From positions 1-32,997 of the forward strand of contig JAAZFE010000086.1 in NCBI GenBank assembly GCA_012511885.1: a DNA stretch of 32,997 bases. The letters run 5' to 3'. A model generated the notes under the pieces. It saw only the letters and a program-made list of their open reading frames with translations, did not search any database and was not told the origin of the DNA. Below, piece by piece: positions 7,956-16,000 of this stretch (its first letter is position 1; the number at the start of each line of letters is the position of its first letter). This stretch comes from Lentisphaerota bacterium (GTDB lineage: Bacteria; Verrucomicrobiota; Kiritimatiellia; CAIQIC01; Lenti-01). The position numbers and the translations under genes are program-made.

Positions 7956-8292
7956 CCTGAATAATTCACCAGCCTGGTTGAAATAATCTTATACCTCGGA
8001 GCATCTGGTGAAGGTATTTGGCAGGGCTGATCGTGTGAATGCACGTGAGAAATTTATTCTCACTTATAATAAGTGAGAATATGAGAATACATATCTTACT
8101 TGAAACCAATATATTACAACTATTACATTTAGTAAAACCATTCTCACTTATTATAATATATGAGAATGGATTTGTTTTTTGACGTGGCGTTTTCAGCTCT
8201 TCGACGGAGCATTCGGGCGTACAAAATATACCCAGCAGGTTTGCCCCGCATGTCTTGAATTCTGATCGGATTTGACGCGTAAATTATTCAGG
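7956..8292. repeat. MITE-like element with 14-bp terminal inverted repeats, copy 2
   Basis: The left end CCTGAATAATTCAC (7956-7969) and the right end GTAAATTATTCAGG (8279-8292) are inverted repeats matching at 13 of 14 positions. The left end continues into the imperfect palindrome TTCACCAGCCTGGTTGAA. The right 27 bp, starting TCGGATTTGACGCGT, match copy 1 at 21 of 27. The 337-bp element contains no credible ORF and has an AT-rich core, against GC-rich flanking genes. It fills the convergent gap between coaX and the kinase gene. Confidence 0.7.
8056..8167. repeat. Pair of ATTCTCAC-type palindromes in AT-rich core
   Basis: 8056-8080 is a perfect odd palindrome with 12-bp arms (ATTCTCACTTAT and its complement around a central A). 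8140-8167 is a related palindrome with the same ATTCTCAC start and two mismatched pairs; two further CC/GG pairs extend its arms to 8138-8169. A further half-site (ATGAGAAT) follows the first. They look like binding sites for a dimeric protein, or hairpins of a mobile element. Confidence 0.75.
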
Positions 8293-8297
8293 TATGT

Positions 8298-8325
8298 TGC
8301 GGCTTCCATCGGCCGCATTGTTTTT
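8298..8325 (+). terminator. Possible terminator facing rightward
   Basis: A 6-bp stem TGCGGC/GCCGCA with an 8-nt loop is followed by ATTGTTTTT. It would stop readthrough from coaX just before the convergent kinase gene. The stem is short, so this is tentative. Confidence 0.3.
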
Positions 8326-8333
8326 CCAAGGCT

Positions 8334-10187
8334 CTATTTAGCCTTGAGGATCAACGTGGGGGGCGGGAAGCGGCCGGCATCCTCGATGGAGGTGAATCGC
8401 CAGCCGTTTTTGTGATCGGTCTCGGTGTCGCCGGTCAGCACGAGGGTGATGGTGTCTCCGGCGGAGTCGCGAATGAAGTCCAACAGGGGACGCGACACGA
8501 TTTGCATGCGGTCGCCGATGTCGGGATTGGCCGGGATGTCGTAGGTGGTCAACAACGTGGCCTCCGCCGCATTCATTTGGCTGGCGCTGGCGGGATCATT
8601 GCCGGGGGCGGTGTCCCAGTTGAGCCCTTCGAGCCAGTCCGGAGATTTTTTCAAGGCCCACACAAAGAGCTGATACGGGTTGGCTTTGGTTTTCATGCGC
8701 CCGCGCCGGCCGGCGGTCAGTTGGAGCGTGGCGGACTGCAGACGGGCGCGGTCCACATCCTTGAGCGAGAACATCAGATAGATTTTGGAGACGTCTTCGG
8801 GGGGGGCTTCGGTGCCGGCGCAAAGGGTCAGGATGTTACGCTCTTTGGCGGCCGCGCCGTCCCGGCGCAACTCGGCGTTGTGGGTGGCGGCCAGGTTCCA
8901 CTCGTTGACCTGCCGGGCGGCGACGGGCGCGGCGGCGGCGGTCGGCTGGGCCTCGGCCGCGCCCTTGGCCGGGGTGGGGGTGGGGGCCTCTTCGGTCGTC
9001 ACGCGCACCCACTGGAGGCGGCCGTCGCGGAAGACCTGGCGCACACGGCCGGCGGCGCGGTCGGCCTCGAACTGGGCGGCTTCCTCGGCGCGTTTTTTCT
9101 GCTCGGCGCGGTGATCCTTGAAGATGGTCCAGCCAAACACCGAGCCGGCAATCACCAGCACCAGCGCGATCAGGCCGAAGACAACAGGCACGACCGGATT
9201 CTGCTTTTTGACCGGCTTTTTGCCGGACTTGGCTTCCAGCAATTGCGCCAGGGAATCGGAGAGGTCCTTGTGGAGCGACTCGTAGGTGGGGTAGCGCGCA
9301 AAGGAATCCATCTCGAGCGTGCGCATGAGAATGGCCGACGTCTTGGCGCTGAGGCCGGGTTTGAGGCTGCGGGGATCGGGGGGGGGCTCCTGGAAGCGCA
9401 GCAGGACAGTGTCGGTGACGGTTTCGGCGTTGAAGGGGGGCTCGCCGGTCAGGACGTGATAGAGGGTGCCGCCGAGCGAATAGATGTCGGAGCCAGCATT
9501 GGGCGCCTGCCCTTTGACCACCTCGGGGGCAATGTAGTAGGGGGTGCCCCAGATTTCGCCGGGCTTGGGTTTTTCGCCCTTGAAGCGGGCCAGGCCGAAG
9601 TCGGCCACCTTGGCGTTGCCGTCGCGGTCGTAGAGGATATTGGCGGGTTTGATATCGCCGTGGGTCATGTGGGCGGCATTGGCGGCTTGCAGGCCGCGGA
9701 TCACCTGCAGGGAGGTTTGCAACACGAAAGTTTCGTCAAGCGCCTTATGTTTTTGCTGGATGTGGTCGAGCCGGCCGCCGTCCACCAGCTCCATGACAAT
9801 GTAGGGCTGTCCGTTTTCTTCGCCGTAGTTGTAGATTTGGACGATGTAGGGGCTGTTGATGGCGGCCAGCGCCCGGGCCTCCTGCAGGAACTGTTCGACA
9901 AAGTCGCGGTCTTTGCCGATGGACTGCTGCATGACCTTGATGGCCACGGTGCGTCCGAGGGTTTCGTCGTAAGCCTTGTAGACCGCGCCCATGCCGCCCT
10001 TGCCCAGTTCATCCAGCAGCAGAAAATTGGCGAAGCGGGCGGGCACGCGCATTTGCGTGCCGCAGGAGGGACAGAGGATTTGCGTGAGCGGCACCACCCC
10101 GGTAGTCAGGATGGGCTGAGAACAGTTCCCGCACGAAACTTCGTCAAAAGCTTCGAGCAGAATGTCGCCTGTGCGGACTAGACTCAT
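8334..10187 (-). CDS. Membrane Ser/Thr protein kinase with N-terminal zinc ribbon and C-terminal DNRLRE-like domain
   Basis: 617 residues. It starts with a CxxC...CxxC zinc ribbon (C19, C22, C39, C42), followed by a Hanks-type kinase domain: Gly loop LGKGGMGAVYK (61-71), Lys84 in VAIKV, catalytic HGDIKPAN (176-183), DFG (196-198) and GTPYYIAPEV. HGD in place of HRD is frequent in bacterial kinases lacking the Arg. A basic stretch leads into one TM helix (about 331-356), so the kinase is cytoplasmic. The outer part has a charged helix, an Ala/Pro/Thr linker and a terminal beta domain (about 450-617) with SKIYLMFSL, SATLQLTAG and LNWDTAP, which resembles DNRLRE/TGF-beta-propeptide-like modules of secreted proteins. 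ATG 10187 lies 7 bp behind the argF stop, so the two are probably one transcript. The ligand is unknown. Confidence 0.88.
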   Translation of the reverse strand: MSLVRTGDILLEAFDEVSCGNCSQPILTTGVVPLTQILCPSCGTQMRVPARFANFLLLDELGKGGMGAVYKAYDETLGRTVAIKVMQQSIGKDRDFVEQFLQEARALAAINSPYIVQIYNYGEENGQPYIVMELVDGGRLDHIQQKHKALDETFVLQTSLQVIRGLQAANAAHMTHGDIKPANILYDRDGNAKVADFGLARFKGEKPKPGEIWGTPYYIAPEVVKGQAPNAGSDIYSLGGTLYHVLTGEPPFNAETVTDTVLLRFQEPPPDPRSLKPGLSAKTSAILMRTLEMDSFARYPTYESLHKDLSDSLAQLLEAKSGKKPVKKQNPVVPVVFGLIALVLVIAGSVFGWTIFKDHRAEQKKRAEEAAQFEADRAAGRVRQVFRDGRLQWVRVTTEEAPTPTPAKGAAEAQPTAAAAPVAARQVNEWNLAATHNAELRRDGAAAKERNILTLCAGTEAPPEDVSKIYLMFSLKDVDRARLQSATLQLTAGRRGRMKTKANPYQLFVWALKKSPDWLEGLNWDTAPGNDPASASQMNAAEATLLTTYDIPANPDIGDRMQIVSRPLLDFIRDSAGDTITLVLTGDTETDHKNGWRFTSIEDAGRFPPPTLILKAK

Positions 10188-10194
10188 GCAGACC

Positions 10195-11142
10195 CTATCC
10201 CATGATCCTGCCTGAAGCGCGCAACAAAATCAAGAGCAAAGCCTTGTGCATGTGCATCCGGTTTTCGGCTTGATCGAACACCACCGATTGCGGGCCATCC
10301 ATCACCTCGGCGGTCTGTTCCATGCCGCGGATGGCCGGCAGGCAGTTCATGAAGACGGCATCCGGGTGGGCCAGGCGCATCAGGTCGGCGGTGACCTGGT
10401 AGGGGGCGAAGATGCGCTCGCGTTCGGCGGCCTGTTCCTTGGGGATGTGATAACTCATCCAGGAGTCGGTATAGACCACGTCGGCGTCGCGGGCGGCCTC
10501 GGCGGCGTCGTGGGTGATGAGGATGCTGGTGCCGGCGGCCTCCGCCGCGGCTCGGGCGACGGCCAGCACGGCGGGATCCGGCTCGTAGGCCTTGCCGGGG
10601 GGGCAGGCGACGGCCAGATGCATGCCCGCCTTGGGGCAGCCGAAGAGCAGCGAATGGGTCACGTTGTTGAAGCTGTCGCCGAAATAGGCCAGCTTGAGCC
10701 CGGCCAGGCGGCCCTTGTGCTCCTCGATGGTTTGCAAGTCGGCCAGAATCTGGCCGGGGTGCGAGTAATTGGTCAGTCCATTGATGACGGGCACGGTGGC
10801 GTGGCGGGCCATTTCGAGGAGGTCCTCGTGCTTGAACAGGCGGGCCATGATGATGTCCACATAGCGGCTCATGGTGCGCACGGTGTCGGCAATGGTTTCC
10901 TTGCCGGCTCCAATGGGCGAGGTGGAGGTGTCATAGTAGATGCTCTGGCCGCCGAGCTGGTTCATGCCCGCTTCAAAGGAGAGGCGCGTGCGCAGCGAAG
11001 GCTTCTCGAAAATCATGCAGAGGGTCAGGCCGCGCAGGGTGCCGGCATAGGCTTGGGGGTCGGCCTTGACGGCGCGAGCCAGGGCGATGGCTTCCGCGAT
11101 GTCCGCGGGGCTCCAGTCTTCCAGCGACAGCAAATGTCTCAT
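10195..11142 (-). CDS. argF: Ornithine carbamoyltransferase family protein
   Basis: 315 residues, normal for the family. It should make citrulline from ornithine and carbamoyl phosphate in arginine synthesis. Seen are the carbamoyl-phosphate loop FEKPSLRTRLSFE (45-57), MARLFKH, INGLTNYSHPGQILADLQTI (120-139), the domain-2 segment FGDSFNNVTHSLLFG, TDSWMSYHIP (225-234), and NCLPAIRGMEQTAEVMDGPQSVVFDQAENRMH. Three family motifs differ from the classical enzyme: HPGQ for HPCQ, SYH for the SMG ornithine loop, and NCLPA for HCLPA. Substrate assignment is therefore less certain than family membership. ATG 11142 has GAAGGA about 8 nt upstream; the 465-residue track ORF extends into unrelated sequence. 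A kinase gene follows after 7 bp. Confidence 0.85.
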   Translation of the reverse strand: MRHLLSLEDWSPADIAEAIALARAVKADPQAYAGTLRGLTLCMIFEKPSLRTRLSFEAGMNQLGGQSIYYDTSTSPIGAGKETIADTVRTMSRYVDIIMARLFKHEDLLEMARHATVPVINGLTNYSHPGQILADLQTIEEHKGRLAGLKLAYFGDSFNNVTHSLLFGCPKAGMHLAVACPPGKAYEPDPAVLAVARAAAEAAGTSILITHDAAEAARDADVVYTDSWMSYHIPKEQAAERERIFAPYQVTADLMRLAHPDAVFMNCLPAIRGMEQTAEVMDGPQSVVFDQAENRMHMHKALLLILLRASGRIMG

Positions 11143-11169
11143 GCGTGTTCCTTCATTGACTAACCCGGC

Positions 11170-11198
11170 TATCCTACTCAAAAAACCTTCCCGTGGAA
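11170..11198 (-). promoter_or_regulatory. Possible promoter for argF
   Basis: On the minus strand a TTTCCA box and TAGGAT are separated by 17 bp. TAGGAT matches the -10 used upstream of the GH57 gene. The -35 is 4 of 6, so this is tentative. Confidence 0.3.
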
Positions 11199-11238
11199 AC
11201 CATTTCATTTTGCGGCTGAATCGGCTACATTGGAGCCC

Positions 11239-12366
11239 ATGAAGGTGGTATGGTTGATGCAGGACACGCGCGCGCTCTATGGCGCGGAGCAGGCCACGCT
11301 GCGGATGGTTGCCGGGCTGGCCGCCGCCGGGGTGCACATCCGTGTTCTGCTGCTCAAGGAGACGCGGCTGGAGGAGGGCGAGAGCCCGCTCGCCGCCGCT
11401 TTCCGGCAGGTGGCCGCCGTCGAAGACATTCCCGTGGCCGGCCGCTTTTCCCGGGCAGCGGTGCGGCGCATCCGCGACGCGATGAGCCGGGAGCAGGCCG
11501 ACGTGCTGCACTCGACCGGCTACAAAGCCGACTGCCACGCCGCCTGGGCGGCCGGGCGCGAGCCGGCCTTTCCCGTGGTCAGCACGGTCCATGGCTGGCT
11601 GTTCCGCCGCGACCTCAAAGAACGCCTGTTTCAGGAGCTGAATCTGCGGGCGTTGCGCGGATTCTCACGCGTGATCGTGTTGAGCGGGTTCTATGAGAAC
11701 TATTTGCGCGGTCGGGGCTTCACGCCGCTGCAACTGGCGCGTATCCCCAACGGGGTGGTACCGGATGAGCTGGCTGCCGCGGAAGATGCCGCCGCCCTGT
11801 GGGAGGCGGACGAAGGATGCTTCACCTTTGGCATGATCGGTCGCCTCAGCTCGGAGAAGAATCACCGCCTGCTGCTCAAGGCGGCGGCAAGGCTGGCGCG
11901 CCGGTTGCGCACTTCTCCGCGTTCCTGGCGCATCCTGATTGCCGGCGAGGGTCCCCTGAGGGACGTTCTGATCCGCCAGGCGCGGCGACTGCGCATTGAC
12001 GACCGCATCGAGTGGGCCGGCTGGATGTCCAGCCGCGACTTCTTCCGGCGGGTCCACGTGCTGGTACAGTGTTCCAAGGTCGAAAACCAGCCCATGAGCG
12101 TGCTCGAGGCCATGGCCTGGACCCGTCCGGTTCTGGCCACGCAGGCGGGGGGGCTGCCCGAGCTGGTGGCGGACGGCCGGACCGGCCGCCTGGTGCGCGG
12201 CAACAATTCCCGGGCACTGGCCGCCGCCATGCGCGACTATCTGGCCGTGCCGGCGCAGGCTGCGGAGGACGGCCGGCGCGCTCGCGCCAAACTGGCCCGG
12301 GACCTTCCGCTCGAGCGCATGATCGAAGACCAGCTCGGCGTCTATCGCACCGCCTGCGGGAGATGA
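11239..12366 (+). CDS. Glycosyltransferase family 4 protein (GT-B fold)
   Basis: 375 residues, cytoplasmic or membrane-peripheral. It transfers a sugar from a nucleotide-sugar donor with retention, probably in cell-surface glycan or lipopolysaccharide synthesis; acceptor unknown. The N-terminal domain has LYGAEQATLRMVAGLAAAG (a GT4 acceptor-domain signature) and VVSTVHGW. The C-terminal domain has RIPNGVVPDEL, FGMIGRLSSEKNH (donor-domain start), IAGEGPLRD, and the ENQPMSVLEAMAWTRPVLATQAGGLPELV block containing the E-x7-E donor-site motif. ATG 11239 has GGAG 5 nt upstream; the track uses a TTG at 11230. The gene is divergent from argF with a 96-bp gap and shows no further glycan genes beside it. 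Confidence 0.9.
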   Translation: MKVVWLMQDTRALYGAEQATLRMVAGLAAAGVHIRVLLLKETRLEEGESPLAAAFRQVAAVEDIPVAGRFSRAAVRRIRDAMSREQADVLHSTGYKADCHAAWAAGREPAFPVVSTVHGWLFRRDLKERLFQELNLRALRGFSRVIVLSGFYENYLRGRGFTPLQLARIPNGVVPDELAAAEDAAALWEADEGCFTFGMIGRLSSEKNHRLLLKAAARLARRLRTSPRSWRILIAGEGPLRDVLIRQARRLRIDDRIEWAGWMSSRDFFRRVHVLVQCSKVENQPMSVLEAMAWTRPVLATQAGGLPELVADGRTGRLVRGNNSRALAAAMRDYLAVPAQAAEDGRRARAKLARDLPLERMIEDQLGVYRTACGR

Positions 12367-12381
12367 ACAAAATAAGCGGAG

Positions 12382-12410
12382 TTGACAAACGCGCCTGAAA
12401 GCGGCATGTT
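12382..12410 (+). promoter_or_regulatory. Promoter for small basic protein gene
   Basis: A perfect -35 TTGACA (12382-12387) is followed after 17 bp by CATGTT (12405-12410), a weak -10. Nothing else in the window has a perfect -35, which fits strong expression of a small abundant protein. Confidence 0.5.
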
Positions 12411-12457
12411 GCCGACTCAATATTTGCAAATCACCCTTTGAAGTTGGAGCGAGTCCC

Positions 12458-12613
12458 ATGTCCATGCATCGTAGTTTGAAGGCCGGCAGCAAAATTTCCA
12501 CCCGGCGCAACGTGTTGAAGCGGTTCGAGCGCATCGAAGTGCTCAAGGAAGAAGGCAAGTGGAAAGAAGGCGACCGCGGCCGCGGTCTGCCCAAGACCAA
12601 GCCGCCGGTCTAA
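12458..12613 (+). CDS. Small basic protein (Chlamydiae/Verrucomicrobia family)
   Basis: 51 residues, too short for the ORF track. The sequence begins MSMHRSLKAGSKISTRRNVL and continues KRFERIEVLKEEGKW, ending in a Gly/Lys/Pro tail. It is rich in Lys and Arg and matches what I know as the small basic protein family restricted to the Chlamydiae/Verrucomicrobia group, thought to be ribosome-associated. Gene architecture is complete: perfect TTGACA -35, Shine-Dalgarno GGAG at 12446-12449 with 8-nt spacing, and a strong intrinsic terminator 20 bp after the stop. This is the most useful taxonomic marker in the window. The function is not established. Confidence 0.9.
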   Translation: MSMHRSLKAGSKISTRRNVLKRFERIEVLKEEGKWKEGDRGRGLPKTKPPV

Positions 12614-12631
12614 GCCGCGCGCCATCCCCCC

Positions 12632-12664
12632 AAAAAGCCCTTGGGTCCGCCCAAGGGCTTTTTT
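12632..12664 (+). terminator. Intrinsic terminator of the small basic protein gene
   Basis: A stem AAGCCCTTGGG/CCCAAGGGCTT with a 4-nt loop (TCCG) is followed by TTTTTT. An A-run precedes it, so the hairpin could also work on the other strand. Confidence 0.9.
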
Positions 12665-12680
12665 GATGCAAATGCACACG

Positions 12681-12777
12681 AAAATGCCGAAAAACGGGTC
12701 AAAATTGAGCAAAATCGACCGAAAACAGGCCCAAAACGGGCAAAAAGCACCTGCAAACGGTGCAAAACGACGAAAAA
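12681..12777. repeat. Phased A-tract region, copy A (predicted bent DNA)
   Basis: Ten A-tracts (AAA to AAAAA) start at 12681, 12690, 12701, 12711, 12722, 12733, 12742, 12755, 12764 and 12773, about every 10 bp, separated by GC-rich spacers such as cgggtc and cgggc. In-phase A-tracts are the classic cause of intrinsic curvature. The gap from 12614 to 13065 holds no credible gene; track ORFs here are low-complexity reads of this repeat. Confidence 0.8.
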
Positions 12778-12807
12778 TGCGTAAACATTTCGCACTGAAT
12801 CGGTCTT

Positions 12808-12892
12808 CTGTAGCCGGTCTCGTTGAGGCCGGATTCCCAAGGGCGGAACGCATCGCCGAGGCGTCCGATGTTTTTTTGCCGAGCTGGGGCTC
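12808..12892. repeat. Modular intergenic repeats (three modules)
   Basis: Module 1 (12808-12832, starting CTGTAGCCGGTCTCGTTGAG) recurs inverted at 17732-17756 with one mismatch in 25. Module 2 (ACGCATCGCCGAGGCGTCC, 12848-12866) recurs as its exact reverse complement at 32950-32968. Module 3 (seven T then GCCGAGCTGGGGCTC, 12871-12892) recurs in direct orientation at 32976-32997. These look like REP/BIME-type units that have been shuffled. Confidence 0.8.
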
Positions 12893-12967
12893 AGCGTTCC
12901 CAGGGGGCGCTGATGCGCCATGGCCACGGCGGAGCACAGCCGGCAACTGCCGACGAAGAGCGGAAGG

Positions 12968-13001
12968 CGAGTATTACGATTGTGCACAATCGTAATACTC
13001 G
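12968..13001. repeat. Perfect 34-bp palindrome
   Basis: The left arm is CGAGTATTACGATTGTG and the right arm its exact complement, with no loop; the centre is GTGCAC. It sits between the repeat modules and the terminator of the GH57 gene. It has no T-run, so it is not a standard terminator. It could be a dimer-binding site, a cruciform, or the end of a mobile repeat. Confidence 0.9.
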
Positions 13002-13012
13002 ATGGGGGGGAT

Positions 13013-13043
13013 CAAAACGCCCTTGGCGAGGAGCCAAGGGCGT
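13013..13043 (-). terminator. Intrinsic terminator of the GH57 gene
   Basis: On the minus strand an 11-bp perfect stem ACGCCCTTGGC/GCCAAGGGCGT with a 5-nt loop is followed by TTTT. It lies 23 bp after the stop codon at 13066. Confidence 0.88.
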
Positions 13044-13065
13044 GTGGCGGCAGGGGTGCCGTGGG

Positions 13066-16000
13066 TTACTCGATGCCGATGCGGTAGAAGTTGACGGGGA
13101 GGAGGGTGTTGGTGATGGAGAGGTCCACGGGGCCGCCGGTGCCGGGCTTGTCGCTGCCAGTCACCTTTTGCCAGTTCTGGGTCGGGAAGAGCGTGGGGCT
13201 GGCCCAGATGGTGTAGGTGACACCAATCTGGCTGGAGGGGATGGATAGGTCCAGGGAGCCGCCGTCCATTTGCGGGGTGATGTTGGAAATCTCAGGGGCG
13301 GCGCTGCCGGTCTGGCGGGTGACGATGACGCTGTCAGAGTAGAAGGCGGGTCCGCCTTCGCCGAGGCCGGTGATCTTCATGGCACCGATGAAGTAGTCGC
13401 GGTTCTCATTCTGACCGTCGTCGGTGCCGTTGCTGTAGGACCAGGCGCGGAACCGGGCGATATCGCCGGTGAAGGTTCCGGTGTAGGTGCGCTTGGAACC
13501 GCCGACAGGCGTCACATCCACGGAGTAGTTGCCGGCGGAGGTGACGGTGAAGACGATGTCAATGCCTGCGTCGGTCCAGCCGATATCCGTTGTATCGCCA
13601 GTGATGCTGTAGAAGTCATCGCCACCGTTGAAGTAGAACTCCCAGAGCGTATCGCCGGAAGCATTCTGGAGGGCGACGCCGATGCCACCACCGATTTCCC
13701 AAATCCAGCCGTTCTTCATGTGGACATGGAAAGACTGGCCGACCGCGAGGGCGGAGGGGAAGGGGCGGATGGATTCGGAGAGGTGGCCTTCGTGTGACCA
13801 CAGGCCCCAGAGGTTTCCATTGACGAAGTGGCCGCTGGTGTCTTCTTCTGCGTTCAGTTGCCAGGCGCTGAAGCCGGTGCCGCCGTTGTTGCCGGAGTTC
13901 CAGCCGTCGGAGTAGGCGGTGTCGGTGGCGATGTCGTAGGCGTTGGTGACTTCGCCGCTGGCGACGACATTCGATCCGTTGACCACGATTTCGTTGGCGC
14001 CGACATTGAGTTCGATGCCGGGGACGGACCACGGCGAGGCCGCCGGGATGGAGCCGGAAGCATGGGTCAGCTTGTTGGTCCACTCGAGGTTGCCGGTCAT
14101 GCCGTCCGCCACGCCGGAGAGGGTGATGGTGGCGGTGGCATTGGGAACGGTGCTGACCGGCGCGGGGCTGGTGATGGCGAGGCCGGTGGGGATATCCGGG
14201 CATTCGGTGATGTCGAAGTTCCAGTTGGCGTCGTTGTTGTTGTCCCAGGTGACGGCGCCATCGTTGAAGACCATGTTGATATTGGTCGTGCCGGGGAGCG
14301 GAGTGTATTGATAGGTCCAGTTGGCGCCGGACTTGGTCATGCTCGGGTTGGGCAGAATGACATCCTGCCAGCCGTTGCGTCCGATGTGGATTTTGACCGG
14401 GTTGGCGCCTTGGAGATTTCGTCCGGAGGGGTTGTAGGTGATGGTGATGGGCTCGCAGGCGGCGGCGGAGCTGATGGAAACCGCGCCGACCGGTTCGGGC
14501 GGGGCGTCGCCACAGCCCGTGACATTGACATGCCAGTCGGCGCCGTTGTTGTTGTCCCAGATTCCGCTGCCATTGTTGAAGACGACATCAATGACGGTGG
14601 TATTGGTTGGAGGGGAGTAGGTGTATTCCCAGAAATAGCCGTTTTTGGTCATCGCGGGGTCGGGGTCTATGACGTCCTGCCATCCGTTGCGTCCGATATG
14701 AATCTGGATGGCGGAGGCATTCTGGAGGGGGCCTTCGTTGGGATAGTAGCGGATGACGACGGGGTCGCAACTGCTGGGGGCGGCGGGATCGAAGGTTGCG
14801 CTGGAGGGGCCGGTGGGGGAGTCGCAGTCGCGGATGGCGACCTTCCAGTTATTGTCGCCGTTGTTCTCCCAGTTGGAGCCGTCGTTGAACGCGCACTCGA
14901 ATTGCGGCGCGTTGTCGGGGACGGTGTTGAAGGTATAGGAGAAGGTGTTGGTTCCGGTGCGGGTCATGACCACGCTGTCCCAGTCGTTGGTCTCATGGGA
15001 GAAGTGGTAGAACAGGTTGACCGTGGAGGCGCTGGCCAGAACGGAAGTGGCGGCGTTGAAATTGACGGTGAGGGGTTCGCAGTCGCTGGGCGCGGCGGGG
15101 TCGAACGTAACGGAGGGGGCGGAGCTGCTCTGGCCGCCGTCGTGCTCGACGAACACGTGTTGAATGTCGCTCTTGGCGACATTGCCTTTGCCGTCGGTGG
15201 CTTCGACATAGTAGTCGAGGAGTTTGCCTCGGAAGCCGGGGACATTGAAGTCGGTGATTTTGGCGAAATAGTAATCGGCAATGACGGGGTTGGGCCAGTA
15301 GGCGGGGTCGAAGACGACGTAATCAATCTGTCCGTTATCGGCCTTGGTGTTGAGTTCGGTGCGGGTCTTGGGCAGAACGCGCTTGGTCATGGGGATGGTG
15401 ATCCACGAACCGACATCGGAGCCGCCCGCATAGGTTTCGTTGTGGGTGTTCGCCATCGAGTTGACGCCGTCGTTGTCCATGCGGACCTTCACGCTGATGT
15501 CGCTGATGCCGTTGACATCATAGGCGTGGGTCCAGACGTAGAACTCGGAGTCCATCTTTTTGAGGAAGCGTTCGTCCTGTTGAGGCACGCGGTTGTACCA
15601 TCCGAAAGTGTATCCGCCGGGGTTGTAGGGGAAGCGCTGGGGTTTGAGCAGCGTGGGCGGGGTGGTGTCCTTGTGCATACGCGTGGACATGAAGCTTTGC
15701 AGTTTATCAATGGCGTTTTTGGTGGCGAGGGCGGGTTTGACTTCGTCGTCGTTGCCGAGTCCGCCGTAGTAGTTGAAACCGGAGTCGAGGCCGGCGAGAT
15801 AGATGTGCCACGCGAGTTCGACATCGTTGGGGCTGGTCCATTGTCCGTCGCCGAGGTTGTTGTACGGGTCCTGAATCTTCCACGATTGGACGCTGCCGCC
15901 TTCATCCTTGAGGATTTGCTCGGCGGTGATGACCCAGTTGGCGCCCGCCATCAACGGGGCGTAGCTGAAGAACTTGAGGGCGAAGCCGGGGGTTTCGAGG

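Noticed and set aside
8412-10181. 589-residue plus-strand ORF opposite the kinase
   Set aside because: Gly/Val/Asp-rich shadow of the kinase gene with no domain.
12663-12995. 110-residue ORF in the phased A-tract region
   Set aside because: Lys/Asn-rich sequence arises from the A-tract repeat, there is no Shine-Dalgarno, and similar ORFs appear at the other two repeat copies only because of the repeat.
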